64,000 nt of DNA. Origin: QFNR01 sp043842855 (lineage in GTDB: Bacteria > Pseudomonadota > Gammaproteobacteria > Burkholderiales > Neisseriaceae). The position numbers and the translations under genes are program-made. Of the stretch, positions 9,139 through 17,578 are shown piece after piece (the stretch's first letter is position 1; the number at the start of each line of letters is the position of its first letter). The stretch lies in assembly GCA_043842855.1 (NCBI GenBank), contig JBBPJF010000001.1, positions 186,001 to 250,000 of the forward strand. The letters run 5' to 3'. The notes beneath the pieces were generated by a model, which saw nothing but the letters and a program-made list of their open reading frames with translations, was not told the origin of the DNA and ran no database searches.

Positions 9139-11768
9139 TCAAACCTCGCCCATAGTGTGGTAGACAGGGAGTTTAACGCCTCTTGAAAGCCCTCTTTCGA
9201 TCTCAGCGTCCCCTGAGCCAGCTCGGCCTTCCCTCCCCCTTTACCTCCAAGGGGTTGAAGTATCCATTGCAGGATCTCCCTAGCCTCGACTCTATTACTT
9301 AATTCTCGGCTAACTCCCACTCCTAGCGTGATTAATGCTGATTCTTCTATATACAAAACCGCCACTGCTGCACTTTGAGAGGTACAGGCCCTCAAGGCCT
9401 CTCGCAGATTCTCTTTCCCTATTTCAACTTTCTCAATCACTAGTTTAAAATTCTTTAACACTTGAGCCCTTGCAAGCCAAGCTTTACTGTATACCTGCAA
9501 TTGCTCTTTTCTTAAATTTATAAGTTCCCTTTCTATGCGCTGCTGATGCTGCGTCAACTGTTCTATTTTCTCTACTAGACTTTCCCGACTGGGAACTTTC
9601 AGCTGTTGTTGTAATCTTTTCAGTAGCTCTTCCTGTTTTTGCAACCAAGTAAAAAAACTTTCACCGGTGATTGCTTCTATGCGCCTTATTCCTGAAGCAA
9701 TGCCTACTTCAGACAAAATCTTGAAAAAGCCTATCTCTCCACTACGACGCACGTGAGTACCCCCGCATAATTCGGCAGAAAACTCCCCTATTTGAATGAC
9801 TCTAACCTCACTTTGATACTTTTCTCCAAACAAGGCGATAGCACCCGTTTTTAAAGCTTGATCATAGGGTAGCAATTGGGTAGTTACCTTATAATCTTGC
9901 AAAATCACATTATTAACCCATTCTTCTACCTGAAGTAACTCTTCATGAGTTAAGGATTGAGGATGTGTGAAATCAAAGCGCAGACGCTCCCCTGTCACTA
10001 GAGAACCTCTTTGCTGCACATGTGAGCCTAGCACCTTCCTCAGTGCACTATGCAATAGATGGGTTGCAGTATGATTTCTTTCAATACGTCTTCTTAAAGG
10101 GGCATCAAGTTTAGCTATTGCTTTTTGATGGACTACAATGTCCTCACTTAACACTGTCCCCATGTGAGCAAAAACTCCGGCCTTAATCTTCTGGGTATCA
10201 TCTACCTGAAAGATGGGGCAACTATCTCTGTAAAGATAGCCTCTATCTCCAATTTGTCCTCCACCTTCTGCATAAAATGGAGTCTTATCCAACACAACTA
10301 CTCCTACTTCTCCGGAAGCCAGTCTATCCACACACTCCTTCTTCGCGTTATAAAGCGCCAATATTTCGACTTCAATTTGATCCCCTTCCTCCCTACTAAA
10401 TTTTGTATCAGCGCCAAAGTAGGCCCACTTCCCCTGCTGCCCCTGAAAGATAGATACTTTACGAGCACGTTCTCTCTGAAGTTCCATGTGTCGTTCAAAT
10501 TCAAGCTTATCTACCTTAACATTTTTTTCTCGTGCAATTTCTACGGTCAAATCAAGAGGAAAACCATAAGTATCGTACAACTTAAAGGCTATTTCTCCTG
10601 AAATCACTGTAGTATTTGTAGCTAAAAAACCTTGGAGGTAATTCAAGCCTAAACTTAATGTATGGGAAAACTTTTCTTCTTCCTCTCTCAGAGTTTTTTG
10701 AATTAAGGAACATTTTTCTACCAATTCTGGGTACGCTCCTCCCATCAATTCAACTAAGGTTGGTACTAACTGATAGAAAAAAGGTTGGGTTTGGCCCAGC
10801 CTAAATCCATGTCTGACAGCTCGACGAATAATCCTTCTTAGTACATAGGAGCGTCCCTCATTACCGGGATATATTCCCTCCGCAATTAAAAAACTACAGG
10901 TACGAATATGATCAGCAATTACCCTTACCGAAGAAACTTCTTCCTTGTGCTTAAAACCTACCACCGCCATTATTGCTTCAATTAAGCACCGAAATAAATC
11001 AATCTCAAAATTATTCTTCACTTTTTGGAGTACGGCTGCAATACGCTCCAAACCCATCCCAGTATCTACACAAGGTTTATCTAATAAGTGAAGTTCCCCT
11101 TCTGCATCGCGATTGTATTGCATGAAGACACAGTTCCAGACTTCCACGAAACGATCTCCATCCTCTTGTGCACTGCCAGGTGGCCCTCCCCAAATTGTGT
11201 CCCCATGGTCATAAAAAATTTCTGTACATGGACCACACGGACCAGTATCACCCATTTGCCAAAAATTATCTGAAGCATAACGGGCTCCTTTGTTATCACC
11301 AATTTTAATAATTTTTTCTTCTGGTAAACCTATACATTGCCGCCACAGTTTATAAGCTTCAATATCTTCCTCGTATACCGTTACCCATAATTTTTCTGGA
11401 GGTAGGCTCAGCCACTCTGTAGAGGTTAGAAATTCCCAGGCATATTCAATCGCCTTCTCTTTAAAATAATCTCCAAAACTGAAATTCCCCAACATCTCAA
11501 AGAAAGTCAGGTGCCTAGTCGTGTAACCGACATTTTCTAAGTCATTATGCTTTCCTCCCGCCCTAACACATTTTTGAACGGAAGTTGCACGCGTATAGGG
11601 CCGTGTATCAAAACCTAAAAAGACATCCTTAAATTGGTTCATACCGGCATTAGTGAATAATAAACTATGATCATTCAATGGCGGTATCAAAGGGCTGGAA
11701 GCAACACGCGTGTGGCCTTTAGATTCAAAAAATTGTAAAAACTGCTCTCTTATGTCTGCTGTTTTCAT
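9135..11768 (-). CDS. alaS: Alanyl-tRNA synthetase, 877 aa
   Basis: Charges tRNA-Ala and edits mischarged serine or glycine. The N-terminal class II catalytic core is seen as SPLIPPLNDHSLLFTNAGMNQFKDVFLG and RHLTFFEMLGNFSFGDYF split along the first 120 residues. The editing domain has both zinc-binding elements, HTATHLLH and ELCGGTHV. A coiled coil and the glycine-rich C-terminal domain (GGKGGGKAELAQG) close the protein. The length equals E. coli AlaS (876 aa). I chose the second ATG (11768), because GGGA lies before it; an ATG 9 nt upstream is equally in frame. recX, a common neighbour of alaS in gammaproteobacteria, is at 54.8 kb. Confidence 0.97.
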   Translation of the reverse strand: MKTADIREQFLQFFESKGHTRVASSPLIPPLNDHSLLFTNAGMNQFKDVFLGFDTRPYTRATSVQKCVRAGGKHNDLENVGYTTRHLTFFEMLGNFSFGDYFKEKAIEYAWEFLTSTEWLSLPPEKLWVTVYEEDIEAYKLWRQCIGLPEEKIIKIGDNKGARYASDNFWQMGDTGPCGPCTEIFYDHGDTIWGGPPGSAQEDGDRFVEVWNCVFMQYNRDAEGELHLLDKPCVDTGMGLERIAAVLQKVKNNFEIDLFRCLIEAIMAVVGFKHKEEVSSVRVIADHIRTCSFLIAEGIYPGNEGRSYVLRRIIRRAVRHGFRLGQTQPFFYQLVPTLVELMGGAYPELVEKCSLIQKTLREEEEKFSHTLSLGLNYLQGFLATNTTVISGEIAFKLYDTYGFPLDLTVEIAREKNVKVDKLEFERHMELQRERARKVSIFQGQQGKWAYFGADTKFSREEGDQIEVEILALYNAKKECVDRLASGEVGVVVLDKTPFYAEGGGQIGDRGYLYRDSCPIFQVDDTQKIKAGVFAHMGTVLSEDIVVHQKAIAKLDAPLRRRIERNHTATHLLHSALRKVLGSHVQQRGSLVTGERLRFDFTHPQSLTHEELLQVEEWVNNVILQDYKVTTQLLPYDQALKTGAIALFGEKYQSEVRVIQIGEFSAELCGGTHVRRSGEIGFFKILSEVGIASGIRRIEAITGESFFTWLQKQEELLKRLQQQLKVPSRESLVEKIEQLTQHQQRIERELINLRKEQLQVYSKAWLARAQVLKNFKLVIEKVEIGKENLREALRACTSQSAAVAVLYIEESALITLGVGVSRELSNRVEAREILQWILQPLGGKGGGKAELAQGTLRSKEGFQEALNSLSTTLWARFD

Positions 11769-12257
11769 TGTTCCCATTCTTTAAAAAACTAGTAAGCAAC
11801 TATCAGGACTTTTCTGGTCGTAATTAAGAGTATTCTTTAATGATCTGTTAATTTTGATACGGACTATCCTAGATTTTATCTGATCAACAAAAATAGAATA
11901 AAGAAACACTTCACCCTTTAGGAAGAATTTAGGCTGATAGAGCTACTAAACTTATCCATAAACCTTTATACGATGACTACTAGTTTAGCCTAGCTTTTTT
12001 CTGAAAAAACACGACCCTGGATGCAACAGGTAATTAATTTAGCTAAACAAGTTACTAGCTAAACAAGTTACACTCAAATCTAATCTTCCATTCCATTTAC
12101 CCTAGGCCAAGAGACATATCAAACTAACTCTTTAGGAGAAAAAAAGTAGTCACATCTAATAGGCATAACTCATGGTAGCATCCCATACTAAGAGGAAGAC
12201 AGCCTCTATCGCGTAGAAAATATGACCATCATCTACCCTCTTTCTAATCTTAGGGAA
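11769..12257. other. Gene-poor stretch between alaS and an unknown gene
   Basis: No open frame of note on either strand and no recognisable RNA gene. It contains the 16-bp tandem repeat listed separately. The upstream signals of alaS must lie at its left end. Confidence 0.5.
12040..12071. repeat. Perfect tandem duplication of 16 bp
   Basis: TAGCTAAACAAGTTAC occurs twice back to back (12040-12055 and 12056-12071) with no mismatch. It lies in non-coding sequence and looks like a recent slippage duplication. No function is evident. Confidence 0.9.
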
Positions 12258-12815
12258 CTAGGATAAATCAAATATCTTCGGATCTTCTTTGAGTACCTTT
12301 GTGCAAAAAAGCTGCAGGCGATAATTACTTGACTCTACATGGAAACCTGTACTAACCAGTTCTCTAATTTCCTTGTCCTCCAGTAGATATGAGTAGGTTT
12401 CCAGAAGCTCTGCTAGTTGGTCAATGGTACCAATTTCAGCATAAAGGTTTCCTAGTTCCAAAATATGCTCTGGTTGTTGATAGTTTTTATTGTTTTCAAT
12501 TAACTCACTCAGTACCTTGGAAGCATGATGTAAATAACCCAGTTCCTTAAACACACGGTACTCTGACAATTCATCAATAGCTCTTGTCGAAACAGAAGAA
12601 ACCGTATTTTCGGCGGGCAGCTCCACTTCAGTGAGCTTCTTCTCACTTTTTCCTTTACGCTCTTCTTGCAAAATTTTTTCTTTAATCATTTTCTTATGTG
12701 CAGCGATTTCTTTTTTAGAAACACTATACCTCGACTGAGAATCCAGCCGGATGAGCAGAAAATAAAACAGGATAACCAAAGCCATTAGCACGATCAGAAC
12801 TGTATTGTCCCCCAT
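12258..12815 (-). CDS. Unknown membrane-anchored protein with helical repeat region, 185 aa
   Basis: Not assigned to a family. One N-terminal membrane segment (about residues 5-23, VLIVLMALVILFYFLLIRL) is followed by a Lys/Glu-rich stretch. A helical part of about 100 residues follows (VFKELGYLHHASKVLSELI, ILELGNLYAEIGTIDQLAELL), which looks like one or two TPR-type helix pairs and resembles the C-terminal part of FimV-like or tetratricopeptide membrane proteins. AGGAGAGG lies 8 nt before the ATG, which supports translation. It probably acts as a cytoplasmic-facing scaffold at the inner membrane, but that is a guess from layout only. It has no operon partners. Confidence 0.6.
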   Translation of the reverse strand: MGDNTVLIVLMALVILFYFLLIRLDSQSRYSVSKKEIAAHKKMIKEKILQEERKGKSEKKLTEVELPAENTVSSVSTRAIDELSEYRVFKELGYLHHASKVLSELIENNKNYQQPEHILELGNLYAEIGTIDQLAELLETYSYLLEDKEIRELVSTGFHVESSNYRLQLFCTKVLKEDPKIFDLS

Positions 12816-13183
12816 ACTCTACCTCTCCTAATGTAACTTCTTAGCAGGAGTTGCGATCTTCATTGGCCCACAGCTCCCCCTGAAGAACCCGCCCCAAGCA
12901 CTCCGTGTTCTCCCTTCCTCACCAAAACTTCAGATCTATTCCTTAAAAAGGACACTAGCCCCAGAACTGAGGCATCCAAGCAACTAGTACCGAAACTACC
13001 CCTGTGGCGGGTATACAATACCCGAAGCGTGCCACTGTCCGGAACGGTGACGGTAAAAGAATCCAAGAAACTCTACCAACCTAGCTGAAAACTAGAGAAA
13101 CTGAGCCACTTAAATTTCCCAGTAGACCCAAACTGATACAGGAACTGTCTATCTTCAACTTCCCACCGGTTACACAGCCCTGA

Positions 13184-13279
13184 CTACATCTTCATTTCTA
13201 GAAATAGAAGCACTGCATAAAAGGCAGCCAAAACTAGGCCACACAAGGCCATCGTTGGAGAAATCAAAGAAAGAAACAT
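13184..13279 (-). CDS. Possible small single-span membrane peptide, 31 aa
   Basis: A short frame starting with ATG encodes a peptide of which about 22 residues are a continuous hydrophobic span (MALCGLVLAAFYAVLLFL), ending in Glu-Met-Lys-Met. GGAG lies exactly 6 nt before the start (13286-13289), a good ribosome binding site. Its layout resembles small subunit-type membrane peptides such as CydX or KdpF, but no such neighbour exists, so no role is assigned. It may equally be the tail of a decayed membrane protein, since the frame stays open 12 codons upstream of the ATG. Confidence 0.3.
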   Translation of the reverse strand: MFLSLISPTMALCGLVLAAFYAVLLFLEMKM

Positions 13280-13676
13280 CACATACTCCGCAATAGATAA
13301 TAACTGTCCCTCCCATTATACCCTATTGTCTAGCTAAGTCACCACCCCCTAAAAAACTTAAAGCTCTGTTTTTAGTAAAAGGGAAAAGCTGTGGATGGTC
13401 CTCTGCGATAAATTCTTCTGAAAAATTCAATCGCCCCATGCATTTTGAGCCAATAATCAAGCCAAATAAGTAAAAGATGAATACACAGCACTAGTTTGCC
13501 TAACTTCTATGAACCGATAAATCTAATCGGGTTTTTATAGCATCCACTTCGCAGATTTTAGGAAGAGCCCTCATAGGCAGCTGTTAATACCGCTACTTAT
13601 TAAGCCCACCTGCTGCAGACCTTCGCCTCTTAAGATATTATGGGCAGTAAAAAGATAACATATAATTAAATCATGT

Positions 13677-13704
13677 TTGCCTAGAGTACAATCTAGACTA
13701 TAAT
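13677..13704 (+). promoter_or_regulatory. Probable sigma-70 promoter for hisE-tatABC
   Basis: TTGCCT (13677-13682) and TATAAT (13699-13704) are separated by 16 bp. The -10 box is a perfect consensus. A second TATAAT at 13709-13714 lacks a clear -35. Transcription would begin near 13711, leaving a leader of about 115 nt before the chosen hisE start. Confidence 0.55.
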
Positions 13705-13826
13705 AAGCTATAATTGGGCTGGCGGTGGTTTGGTTATTTTCTATCTATCATTTGCTTATTATTCTGGTGATAAGGGAAGAGTCTGACAGTAGCTCATTCC
13801 CTGTCGTGCAAAATGGGGATTTAAAA

Positions 13827-14156
13827 TTGAAAGACCTAAGCTTACTAGGAGATTTGACTCATACCATTGAGGATCGCAAGAGTTCGAATGCCTCTGATTC
13901 TTATGTTGCTTCTTTATTCCGCTCAGGGCAGGACCAATTGCTTAAGAAGGTCATCGAAGAGGCAGGTGAGGTTTTGATAGCTTCAAAAAACCAGGAAAGT
14001 TCCCAAATAGTTTATGAAGTAGCCGACCTACTCTTCCACCTCATGGTATTGTTAAGTTATCATGGCCTGAGTATGCAAGAGGTATTGGCTGAACTGGGTG
14101 CCCGTCAAACTATTTCTGGCTTCAAGGAGAAAAGTTTTGAGAACGCTTCTGCATAG
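13827..14156 (+). CDS. hisE: Phosphoribosyl-ATP pyrophosphatase, 109 aa
   Basis: Hydrolyses phosphoribosyl-ATP to phosphoribosyl-AMP and pyrophosphate, the second step of histidine synthesis. It is an all-helical MazG-like fold; visible are DSYVASLFRSGQDQLLKKVIEEAGEV and, further on, YEVADLLFHLMVLL, with the acidic residues that bind magnesium. A start at TTG 13827 with GGGGA upstream gives the usual family length of about 107 aa. The frame is open from GTG 13725, but that would add a hydrophobic leader untypical of HisE. It heads the tatABC operon, the arrangement seen in Pseudomonas and relatives, but the usual partner hisI is missing here and must lie elsewhere or be lost. Confidence 0.88.
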   Translation: MKDLSLLGDLTHTIEDRKSSNASDSYVASLFRSGQDQLLKKVIEEAGEVLIASKNQESSQIVYEVADLLFHLMVLLSYHGLSMQEVLAELGARQTISGFKEKSFENASA

Positions 14157-14183
14157 ACTTGGAAAAGTAAAAAGGAAAGTACG

Positions 14184-14378
14184 ATGGGCAGTTTAAGTTT
14201 TTGGCATTGGTTGATTATAGCTTTAGTCATCGTGTTGGTTTTTGGTACCAGCAAGCTGAAGGATGCTGGCAAAGACCTGGGTTCTGCATTGCATGATTTC
14301 AAGAAAGGTCTAAATGGTGAAGACCAAATCTCGGAAAGTAAACTTTCGAAAGAGAAAAAGGATCCTGATCTGAATTAA
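14184..14378 (+). CDS. tatA: Twin-arginine translocase subunit TatA, 64 aa
   Basis: Pore-forming subunit of the Tat system, which exports folded proteins across the inner membrane. Seen: N-terminal membrane helix (LSFWHWLIIALVIVLVFG), the hinge FGTSKL with its conserved Phe-Gly, an amphipathic helix (DLGSALHDFKKGL) and a short charged tail. The length is typical for TatA. AAAGGAAAG lies before the ATG. It sits 27 nt after hisE and 21 nt before tatB in the same operon. Confidence 0.95.
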   Translation: MGSLSFWHWLIIALVIVLVFGTSKLKDAGKDLGSALHDFKKGLNGEDQISESKLSKEKKDPDLN

Positions 14379-14399
14379 GTTGATGAGCGTGTGTGAGCC

Positions 14400-14858
14400 A
14401 TGTTTGATTTGGGTTTCTCCGAGGTGCTGGTTGTTTTCGTTATAGCTTTGGTTGTGCTTGGACCGGAAAAGTTACCTTCTTTTACACGAATGCTTACAGG
14501 CTTAGTCCAGAAACTTCGGGGGCTTAATCACCGTTTCCAGGAAGAATTAACCCAGTATCCAGCAGCTGCTGAATTGGAAGAGTTAGCTCAAGATTTGAAA
14601 AAAGGGGCTAGGGCTCTGAGCAATGAAGTGACAAAAGGGTACCTTACACATCAGGCGGTTGAATCGCAGTCTGCTTTAACTCCCACGCCCCTTCAGTCAG
14701 AAACTAACTCCGCGCCTACTGCCTTTGTAGGAAACTTCCCCTATAAATCTTCTCTACATCGCGATTACCGCCGGAATCAGAGAAGCCGCTACCAACAAAA
14801 ACTTTCTAGGAAAGCGTACTCCCTGCGCCGTCCTCATTCCCCCTTTTTACATGAATGA
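14400..14858 (+). CDS. tatB: Twin-arginine translocase subunit TatB, 152 aa
   Basis: Works with TatC as receptor for twin-arginine signal peptides. The N terminus MFDLGFSEVLVVFVIALVVLGPEKLP is the standard TatB start (read here as two halves, MFDLGFSE and LVVLGPEKLP), with the membrane helix and the Gly-Pro hinge. A long amphipathic helix follows to about residue 85, then a variable, basic C-terminal tail rich in Arg and Ser. The stop codon lies inside tatC (8-bp overlap), so the two genes are translationally coupled. Confidence 0.95.
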   Translation: MFDLGFSEVLVVFVIALVVLGPEKLPSFTRMLTGLVQKLRGLNHRFQEELTQYPAAAELEELAQDLKKGARALSNEVTKGYLTHQAVESQSALTPTPLQSETNSAPTAFVGNFPYKSSLHRDYRRNQRSRYQQKLSRKAYSLRRPHSPFLHE

Positions 14859-15588
14859 TTTGACACAGAAGGAAAAAAATATTTCTTTACTAGAGCACCT
14901 AGTAGAGCTTCGCTCTAGAATTTTGAAAATTGTGCTCGTTTGGTTGTCAGTAGTAGCCCTACTGTTCCCCTTTCTAGCTCAGTTAATGAACTATGTCACT
15001 CGTCCTATCTTGCTAGCTCTGCCTCACGGTAGCAAATTGAGTATTACCGGTGTACTAGAAGGGATACTTATTCCTCTTAAGTTGCTGCTAACTGTGGGCT
15101 TCATCATATCTTTACCCTTTAGCTTGTTTCAGGTTTGGGCATTTGTTGCCCCAGGGCTTTATAAAAAAGAAAAAAAGCTTATATTCGCCTTGGTAATTTC
15201 TAGCCTAATTTTTTTCTGTCTGGGGATGGTATTTTGTTACTTTGTTTTCTTTCCTTTATTATTTAAGGTAGCAGCTACTTTCACACCACAACAGATTGCC
15301 TACTATATACCCACTATCAGTAGCTATCTTTCCTTTAGTTTAACAATGCTTATGGTATTCGGTACAGCTTTCCAAGTACCTGTACTGATGTTAGTTTTAC
15401 ATCGTGCACAACTGGTTAAGCTTGAGCGTTTAAAAAAATTTCGTAGTTATGCCATTGTTGCTGCTTTTATTATTGCTGGGGTGCTCACGCCTCCTGACGT
15501 AGTATCTCAGCTACTACTTGCCATACCTCTAGTCCTGCTATACGAACTGGGTCTTTTAGCTTGTAAGTTGTTTCCTGGACAAAAATAG
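14851..15588 (+). CDS. tatC: Twin-arginine translocase subunit TatC, 245 aa
   Basis: Polytopic inner-membrane core of the Tat translocase that binds the twin-arginine signal. Seen: LLEHLVELRSRILK at the N terminus (the conserved cytoplasmic signal-recognition segment with its Glu), the FVAPGLYKKEKK loop, six hydrophobic spans, and the late FRSYAIVAAFIIAGVLTPPDVVSQ motif. The length agrees with E. coli TatC (258 aa). It starts inside tatB. No later operon member is seen before the gap at 15.6 kb. Confidence 0.97.
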   Translation: MNDLTQKEKNISLLEHLVELRSRILKIVLVWLSVVALLFPFLAQLMNYVTRPILLALPHGSKLSITGVLEGILIPLKLLLTVGFIISLPFSLFQVWAFVAPGLYKKEKKLIFALVISSLIFFCLGMVFCYFVFFPLLFKVAATFTPQQIAYYIPTISSYLSFSLTMLMVFGTAFQVPVLMLVLHRAQLVKLERLKKFRSYAIVAAFIIAGVLTPPDVVSQLLLAIPLVLLYELGLLACKLFPGQK

Positions 15589-15846
15589 GTTTTAAATTGA
15601 TTCGATCTCAACCAAAGGAAGCTCACTTTTTTAAACTGGCCTCTCTGCACTCATAGTTAACCTATTAAGTGTAGAATAATCTAACTTCATTCAATGGCAA
15701 TGCTTCTAAAATAAAAGCTTATTGTTTACTTTTAAGTGATTAAGCAGTGCCTCTTCTTTTTATGCCCATTCCCATAAGCTCAACCCTTCTGATGAAAAAC
15801 TATTAGTTTCCTGATAAAGGCACTATTATCAAACAATAACCCCTCC

Positions 15847-16203
15847 TCAGTTCTGGTATTTAGGATCCAGAATTTTTAAAGCTAGCCTTAGCCACTGCCA
15901 GGCTAATTCATCCTGCTTTGCAATAGCATCCCAAATTGTATCTTGAGACATAATATGATACGACCCAGACGCAGTGGTCATATCAATAGTCTGCCCTTCT
16001 TCTATGGCACGCTGATATTCTATCCAAGTATCTGCGCCGGGAGAAGCTAAATAGAATTCGCGAAGCTCTTGAATGAGTGTCTGTGCTTTAAACCAATCTT
16101 CCTGTGCAGTTTCGAGTTTAGGTACTAAAGCCAGCCATTCCTCATAGACCCTTTGCAGACCATCAATCTTCTGTTGCATTTTTGAAATAGTTATTTTCTT
16201 CAT
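15847..16203 (-). CDS. DUF4298-like protein, 118 aa
   Basis: A small soluble protein of mostly helical character with regularly spaced Trp and Tyr (VYEEWLALVPKLETAQEDWFKAQ, LREFYLASPGADTWIEYQ, WQWLRLALKIL). The spacing of aromatic residues and the Lys/Leu/Glu pattern match the DUF4298 family as I know it. The function of that family is not established. GGGAGAATCCGGG lies before the ATG, supporting translation. It is isolated between a 260-bp gap and a 1.4-kb gene-poor stretch. No signal peptide or membrane segment is visible. Confidence 0.65.
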   Translation of the reverse strand: MKKITISKMQQKIDGLQRVYEEWLALVPKLETAQEDWFKAQTLIQELREFYLASPGADTWIEYQRAIEEGQTIDMTTASGSYHIMSQDTIWDAIAKQDELAWQWLRLALKILDPKYQN

Positions 16204-17578
16204 TACCCGGATTCTCCCTCATTGTTTAATCTTCGCTGCAATTTTCAGTGTAGCAATGCTAGTTTTAAGATTATTAGCACTTAAAATCCTAGCAACAGGT
16301 AGCTTAAATATATACTTAAGTCCAGAAAAACATACCCTCCACAAACTATAAGCCTTGTACTTACTTACAAAAGAATCTAGAGAGTTACCTCAAAGGTCTC
16401 TCATCCTTCTATTTTGCTATATCTCCTCTTTAAATTCATTAGATAGTCTCGAGCTTAGGCGGAATGGTAGTGGCCAATGGAATAATATGGTTTTACCTAC
16501 CCCACTTTTTGGTGCATAAGCAAGCTCTAATTAAGAACTGGTTTAACCAGTGGGTCGTATAAAAATGACAAGGCTTACGAAATAGATCAGCTACTTATTA
16601 AAATAATATAGTTTCCGATTCTCTCAAAGAGCATAAACTCTAAATAAAATTATATTGGAGCAGCCCAGTTAGCATTATGAAAGTACTGTAATAACTAAGG
16701 CATTAGCAGGTTGCTAGAGCATGTCCATTAAAGAAAACTGAAAATACGCCGAAATAGAAACCGGATATTTTATTCTTTTAGTAAGTCTAATTTATCCAGA
16801 TAATAAGTGGAACAAATACGGATATTAGTTTAAGAGTAACTAAGCCTCTTTCGTGTCATCTAAAACTCTCAGAACCCTAAGACTCTGCTACTTAACCTGT
16901 AAACCTCTAGGTTATGCTAAAAGTTAGGAGTAAAGGTGGCCTCATTTCCATTGCATCACCTCTATTCTCAGAGGGTTTTCCTCCTTCGAAGAGTTTGGAG
17001 GGGGGCTGATTAGGATGATCCTCGGAATGTTTTTTTAGTATAAATCCTTTAGGTTCTCCTTAGCTGCATTCGCAAGGTTAACTTGTAAGGATAAGGATCC
17101 GGACAAAACTGCTTCGTCCTAGTTTCTTTCTTTACTGTTAAAGCGTTAGTCTGTTGATTAAACCAACTGAGTGAACCTTTGACTGCTATAGGTATAGTTT
17201 AACTTATGGTTGGGATAAGCTCTTGCTTTAACTAAGCAGTTAAAATTTTTTCATCCATGAGATAAACTCAAAAAGTCTTTCCTCTCTTATTGGATGTCTC
17301 TTATAACATAATCAAGCTCAACAATGGGTGGCGCTGCTATAAGCGCAAGCGAGCTTATTAAAACTTTACCGAAAAACTTAATAGTCCTTAACCGCAAATA
17401 AAATAAAGTGTTATAAATTGAAACCTATAGAATCTATACAATTTGTCTATCTCTAAAATGAACCACCCTTAATTCATAACTCTCCCTACTCCCAATTCTA
17501 GCCAGGATAGGTTCCTTGGGTATATTGGTAATCCGATTTATAATCGTACCTTTGAACTATTTAACGAAGGTCTTTTTT
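16204..17578. other. Longest gene-poor stretch, with several small hairpins
   Basis: About 1.37 kb with no convincing gene on either strand. The best short frame (16464-16562, plus) would give a 32-residue aromatic hydrophobic peptide with only a weak ribosome site. Several stems occur close together: TAACCT/AGGTTA (16893-16898 with 16909-16914), AGGTG/CACCT (16934-16938 with 16957-16961), GAGG/CCTC (16971-16974 with 16980-16983), and GCGCT/AGCGC (17331-17335 with 17342-17346). A run of seven T lies at 17030-17036. The region could hold an unrecognised RNA or be decayed gene sequence. I see no SAH or SAM riboswitch consensus before ahcY. Confidence 0.45.

Larger units (their letters stand above)
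12816..13826. other. Gene-poor stretch of about 1 kb
   Basis: No standard gene is visible. A 68-codon minus-strand frame at 12860-13066 has low-complexity Gly/Ser content and no match I know. The stretch holds a possible 31-residue membrane peptide (13184-13279, minus) and the promoter of the hisE-tat operon near 13.69 kb. hisI, which often precedes hisE, cannot be found here. Confidence 0.5.

Noticed and set aside
12860..13066. 68-codon minus-strand frame rich in Gly and Ser
   Set aside because: No ribosome site and no recognisable motif; likely decayed or chance sequence.
16464..16562. 32-residue aromatic peptide frame
   Set aside because: The ribosome site touches the ATG and the peptide has no clear membrane span or match. 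Mentioned only under the gene-poor stretch.
17200..17578. SAH riboswitch upstream of ahcY
   Set aside because: I looked for the conserved core of the SAH riboswitch and did not see it; only a small GCGCT/AGCGC stem is present.
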